From assembly GCA_934320845.1 (NCBI GenBank), contig CAKRFU010000043.1, forward strand, positions 1 to 9,677: a DNA stretch of 9,677 bases. Reading direction: 5' to 3'. The translations under genes were made by a program, and so were the position numbers. The notes beneath the pieces are model-generated. The model did no database searches. It was given only the letters and a program-made list of their open reading frames with translations, and was not told where the DNA came from. The stretch is from an uncultured Lachnospiraceae bacterium (GTDB lineage Bacteria; Bacillota; Clostridia; Lachnospirales; Lachnospiraceae). This document shows positions 6,468 through 9,677 of the stretch, in pieces; positions within the stretch are counted from its first letter, which is position 1, and the number at the start of each line of letters is the position of its first letter.

Positions 6468-6947
6468 TTATTTTTTATCATCCAGAAAATGCGGTTCCAC
6501 ATAGCCTTTCTTCATCATATTCTTGTAGTATTGATTCACAACTTTCTGGCTGGAACGGATTTCTTTTACCTGCTTTTTCACACTGGTAAATTTCTGTTCC
6601 ATCAACTGTTTGTTACGTGCTTCCTGTGCCTGAATCTCCATGCTTTTCTCTGTCAGTGCACGTATGCTGCCCTGCATCTGAAGAATTTCATCCTTATAGA
6701 GTTCTTTATTCGTCTGCAGTTCTTCCCGCACTTTTTCATAAAGCTTTTCAAAGCCATTGTCCAACAGTTCTAGCTGTTCTATGAGCTTTGATTTTTCTTC
6801 TACCGTCTTGTCAAAGTCGTCCGGATCTAAAGATGGATTCTCCAGTTCCTCTTTCTGACGTTTGTTGATCTGTATGATGCTGTTTAAAACCTTCTCTTTC
6901 TTGTGAAGACTTTGTAGCATGATTGTAATATACTGGTTGTCTGCCAT
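6468..6947 (-). CDS. FlgN-like flagellar export chaperone (coiled coil)
   Basis: A 159-residue, highly charged helical protein with long coiled-coil-like stretches, for example EEKSKLIEQLELLDNGFEKL (55-74) and the segment to about residue 138 (numbering from a possible ATG five codons upstream). Length, helicity and position right after fliS fit the FlgN chaperone family, which holds hook-filament junction proteins for export. FliT, the FliD chaperone, is the alternative but is usually shorter. I prefer the ATG at 6947, which has GGAG 9 bases before it. The ATG at 6962 abuts the fliS stop (TAAATG) and has no clear ribosome site. No signal peptide is seen. The assignment rests mainly on context and general character, since the family is poorly conserved. 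Confidence 0.65.
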   Translation of the reverse strand: MADNQYITIMLQSLHKKEKVLNSIIQINKRQKEELENPSLDPDDFDKTVEEKSKLIEQLELLDNGFEKLYEKVREELQTNKELYKDEILQMQGSIRALTEKSMEIQAQEARNKQLMEQKFTSVKKQVKEIRSSQKVVNQYYKNMMKKGYVEPHFLDDKK

Positions 6948-6962
6948 CGCACCATTCTCCAT

Positions 6963-7340
6963 TTAATGTGTTCTGCCGGTACGCATCACTTCTTTCCAGG
7001 TGTCGCGCATGGTACGCAGATGTTTTAACACTTCTTCCATAATCTCTTTATCTTTTTTCATATTAGCTTCACGAAGCCGGATCATCAGATATGAATATAC
7101 CTCATCAAAGTCTTTTGCTACCGGATATTTATGATTTAATGTAGCCTGAAACTCTTCGATAATCCGTTCTACCTTTATAATATTTGTATGTGCTTTCTGA
7201 ATATCCTTTTCCTCAATCCCGACGATTGCAAGATTGGCAAATTTAATTGCTCCTTCATACAGCATCAGTGTCAGCTCCGCCGGTGACGCTGTCATAATTT
7301 TGTTGTTAGCATACGCTGCATATCCCTGATTCGCTAACAT
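6963..7340 (-). CDS. fliS: Flagellin export chaperone FliS
   Basis: Cytoplasmic chaperone that binds the disordered C-terminus of flagellin and prevents early polymerisation. The 125 residues are the usual FliS length. The diagnostic N-terminal block is present: YAAYANNKIMTASPAELTLM (residues 7-26) followed by LYEGAIKFANLA (27-38). The helical rest includes YLMIRLREANMKKD (84-97). A strong AGGAGG lies 5 bases before the ATG at 7340. The gene follows fliD by 94 bases, with a large hairpin in the gap, and is followed directly by the FlgN-like gene. This is the standard fliD-fliS order in Firmicutes. Confidence 0.96.
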   Translation of the reverse strand: MLANQGYAAYANNKIMTASPAELTLMLYEGAIKFANLAIVGIEEKDIQKAHTNIIKVERIIEEFQATLNHKYPVAKDFDEVYSYLMIRLREANMKKDKEIMEEVLKHLRTMRDTWKEVMRTGRTH

Positions 7341-7365
7341 AATCCCCTCCTGGTCTTTATTGTGT

Positions 7366-7404
7366 ATTAAGCAGAGCAGATAAATTATATCTGCTCTGCT
7401 TAAT
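7366..7404. repeat. Perfect 17-bp inverted repeat between fliD and fliS
   Basis: ATTAAGCAGAGCAGATA (7366-7382) and its exact reverse complement (7388-7404) flank a five-base loop, AATTA. It starts about 30 bases after the fliD stop. Neither strand shows a long U-run directly after the stem, so it is not a textbook terminator. It could attenuate transcription, be cut by RNase III, or block 3' exonucleases so that fliD and fliS mRNAs decay differently. I see no promoter between it and fliS. Confidence 0.8.
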
Positions 7405-7434
7405 AATTCTCTCTTTAGCTTATTATCTCATACA

Positions 7435-9677
7435 TCAACCGCCAAATAAACCACTTAATGATGACGTCTGACTGTTCAGTTTAGAAAGTGCCGTTTCCAT
7501 AGAAGAGAACTTTTTATAATAATAATCTTCTTTGTCCTGTAATTTTTCTTCCCATTTCTTGATCAGATCTGTGTAATCGCTATACTCTGATGCCATCTCT
7601 TTATCATTATAAACCGTATAAATACTGCTTAATGATGATGACTGCATTTTCTTATGAACCGAATTATAAAGATTAGACGCCAGTCCCTGCATGAAATCGA
7701 TCACTGTATCCGGGTCGCTCGTAATTGCAGTCATCAGCTTATCTGCATTACCGGAAGAATTAGCATCATCTTCATCGCCATCAATATGATAAGCATTCTG
7801 CTGATTTGCCGGTGCATTCAGATATCCTAATGTCTTGATCCCGAAATTGGACAAATACATTTTCTTTCCGTTTACCTCAACTGCACCGCTCATTGCAGAA
7901 GTCATGGCACTCATAAGGCTTTCCAGATTATCGTCACGTCTCAGCAGAGAATCTTTGATCTTCTGCTCCCATTTCTCTACTTCTGTGTCAGACATTGCAT
8001 CTTTTTCATCATCTGTCAGCGGCTCATAGCCTTTTGCGGAATCTGCATTGTATAAAGATGTAATCTCATTGATCAGGCTGTTGTACTGGGATAAGAAGTC
8101 TTTAATCTTATCGTAGATACCCTGTGTATCGGTGGCTGTTGTAATGCTGATCGCATTGGCATCTCCATCTCCGGTAACAACCTGTGCTGTAATGTTTAAG
8201 CCATTGACTGAGAAGGAATTGGAGCTTCCTGTATATTTGATACCATTTAATGTAATCTCTGCATCACAGCCATCAATCTTCTTGGCATCTGTGTTGTATG
8301 TAATATCCTTGCTTGTTGTGATATCATTTGCTGCCTGAACCTGTTTTACAAATTCTGCAATAGCTGCATCTTTTTCTGCGCCATCTTCCATGTTTGCAAT
8401 ACTTGCCAGAACCTCATATTCATTCATAGTCGTCTGACTAGTTTCCATGGTTTCTTTATTTGCCGTTATAACAGCAGCAAATTTATTGGTAAGGTCTGTT
8501 ACACCCTGACTTCCACCTGCACCATTATCTGTTCTATCATATGCATTATGTACTTTCTGAATAATATCTGCCCTGGAATAATCATCCGTATCTGATAATG
8601 TTGTATCTTTCGTCTTCTCATATGTATTAACTGTGCTGATATTCGATGCAAGTGTACTTAAGAAAGAAGTAACCTCTTTATCAGTTTTTTCTGTACCGCC
8701 CACAGGTTTTTTTATCGTATCTGCAAAATCTGTGTAAGCTTTTGTTCCCGTAACGGCATTACTTACTACTGCTCCCTGCGTGTAAACAGTCTTTGTGGTT
8801 TCTACTTTCTTATCTGCATCAAAGCTGACTTCCTTACCGTTTGTCTTTTTCTCCCAATTATCACTGGCATCTTTCTTTCCAGTCGTCTGAATCAATTTAC
8901 CAGATGTATCATCTAAGTAATATTTATTTCCTTTTTTATCTGCATAAACACCTGTATTGTCCTGTGTATAGACATTACCATCATTATCTGTAATCTGATA
9001 AAATCCGGTTCCCTGTTCGCTGGCAGCAGCTTCATAGTAATTGGTCTCTGTCTTAATGGTAATTTCGGTTGTTGTACCATCTTTCGTATTTGCATATAAA
9101 GCATTGCCATCCGCATCCTTCTTGCCAGTTGCTTTATATTCATTACCGCTCGCATCCGTAAAGACTTTACCATCTTTGGTTGTATAGGAAACACCATCAC
9201 TTCCGGTATAAGTGTTGACTGCCTGAATGTATTTCTTACTTCCATCAGTATCTTCATACGAATAAATGGTATTACCATTCTCATCTGTCGTTTCAGCTTT
9301 GTAGATAGTTCCGTTACTTGTCATAACAGATTTTGCGCGGTCTGTAGCAGACATCTGTAATAATTTTACAAGTTTATTCTGGTCATCTGTGCTCAAACCA
9401 CTTTCCTTTAACGCATCCTGCATTGCAGTATAAGCAGATGCATAACCATAAGCAGAACTCAAGTTACTGTTCTGGGCATTTGCTTTGTTATATGTTTCTT
9501 TAGCCTGTGTATAAGCATTGATTGCATCTGTCACATTCTGTGAAAGTTTATTTCCATCTGCATCATAATACTTTGTATAAGAAGTATAGGTTGCATCTGT
9601 CTCCTTCGACTGCACATTCAATCCTAATTTCGACAACGCATTCGCCCCATCCACGTTGCCACCGGTCAATGTAAAGT
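7435..9677 (-). CDS. fliD: Flagellar filament cap protein FliD, 5' end missing
   Basis: Cap protein that folds exported flagellin at the filament tip. At least 746 residues are visible, and the frame runs open to the window edge. The true start lies outside, and the first in-frame TTG (9669) is internal. The family is shown by TLTGGNVDGANALSKLGLN near the start and by the C-terminal FliD domain: FSVNGLNITAQV (486-497), YDKIKDFLSQYNSLINEI (519-536), YEPLTDDEKDAMS (548-560), EVEKWEQKIKDSLLRRDDNL (563-582) and the end KLNSQTSSLSGLFGG. It is much longer than the roughly 450-500 residues of well-studied FliD. The extra length is a Tyr/Asp/Gly/Asn-rich repeat region (about 120-300) and helical segments (about 310-450). 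The repeats should be exposed on the cap and may vary among strains. It is co-directional with fliS. Confidence 0.93.
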   Translation of the reverse strand, partial: FTLTGGNVDGANALSKLGLNVQSKETDATYTSYTKYYDADGNKLSQNVTDAINAYTQAKETYNKANAQNSNLSSAYGYASAYTAMQDALKESGLSTDDQNKLVKLLQMSATDRAKSVMTSNGTIYKAETTDENGNTIYSYEDTDGSKKYIQAVNTYTGSDGVSYTTKDGKVFTDASGNEYKATGKKDADGNALYANTKDGTTTEITIKTETNYYEAAASEQGTGFYQITDNDGNVYTQDNTGVYADKKGNKYYLDDTSGKLIQTTGKKDASDNWEKKTNGKEVSFDADKKVETTKTVYTQGAVVSNAVTGTKAYTDFADTIKKPVGGTEKTDKEVTSFLSTLASNISTVNTYEKTKDTTLSDTDDYSRADIIQKVHNAYDRTDNGAGGSQGVTDLTNKFAAVITANKETMETSQTTMNEYEVLASIANMEDGAEKDAAIAEFVKQVQAANDITTSKDITYNTDAKKIDGCDAEITLNGIKYTGSSNSFSVNGLNITAQVVTGDGDANAISITTATDTQGIYDKIKDFLSQYNSLINEITSLYNADSAKGYEPLTDDEKDAMSDTEVEKWEQKIKDSLLRRDDNLESLMSAMTSAMSGAVEVNGKKMYLSNFGIKTLGYLNAPANQQNAYHIDGDEDDANSSGNADKLMTAITSDPDTVIDFMQGLASNLYNSVHKKMQSSSLSSIYTVYNDKEMASEYSDYTDLIKKWEEKLQDKEDYYYKKFSSMETALSKLNSQTSSLSGLFGG

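Noticed and set aside
8125..8135. CCGATAC on the minus strand inside fliD, resembling a SigD -10
   Set aside because: There is no TAAA at the right distance, and it lies within coding sequence.
8913..9284. Minus-strand open frame of 123 codons inside fliD
   Set aside because: It lies in another frame of a clear fliD region; its Met/Arg/Ile-rich translation looks like a shadow of the Asp/Gly/Asn repeat codons.
1..9677. CRISPR arrays, tRNA or rRNA genes, insertion sequences
   Set aside because: No direct-repeat arrays, cloverleaf sequences, transposase-like proteins or terminal repeats were seen; nearly all DNA is coding on the minus strand.

Overview
The window comes from a motile, low-GC Firmicute, most likely a gut-type Clostridia of the family Lachnospiraceae. 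This is inferred from the gene set and order, the AT-rich DNA, the AGGAGG-type ribosome binding sites, the SigD-type flagellin promoter, and a flagellin starting MVVQHNLTAMNANRQLG. I cannot name a species. Every gene I can support lies on the minus strand, so the transcriptional order runs from high to low coordinates.

Right part (about 9677 to 6468): late flagellar secretion genes. They are the 3' part of fliD (filament cap; its start lies beyond the window), then fliS (flagellin chaperone), then a FlgN-like coiled-coil chaperone. A perfect 17-bp hairpin sits between fliD and fliS.

Middle (6433 to 5403): a self-contained flagellin unit. It has a SigD-type promoter and a leader of about 137 nt with two GGA-loop hairpins and a GGA-containing Shine-Dalgarno site, as expected for CsrA control. 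A short 270-residue flagellin follows, then a perfect-stem terminator.

Left part (5375 to 1): a tightly packed, AT-richer flagellin-glycosylation cluster. It holds a 108-residue helical protein of unknown function, a Maf motility accessory factor (predicted nonulosonate transferase), a SAM-dependent methyltransferase broken by a one-base frameshift, a FemAB/GNAT-like acyltransferase, neuB (nonulosonate synthase) and neuC (hydrolysing UDP-sugar 2-epimerase, cut by the window edge).

Together, NeuC and NeuB would make a sialic- or legionaminic-type sugar. An unseen cytidylyltransferase would activate it, and Maf would transfer it to Ser/Thr of flagellin. The methyltransferase and acyltransferase are candidates for decorating the sugar. 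FliS and FliD then take the flagellin through export and capping. The least described parts are the small protein coupled to Maf, the FemAB-like enzyme in a sugar pathway, and the structured flagellin leader.
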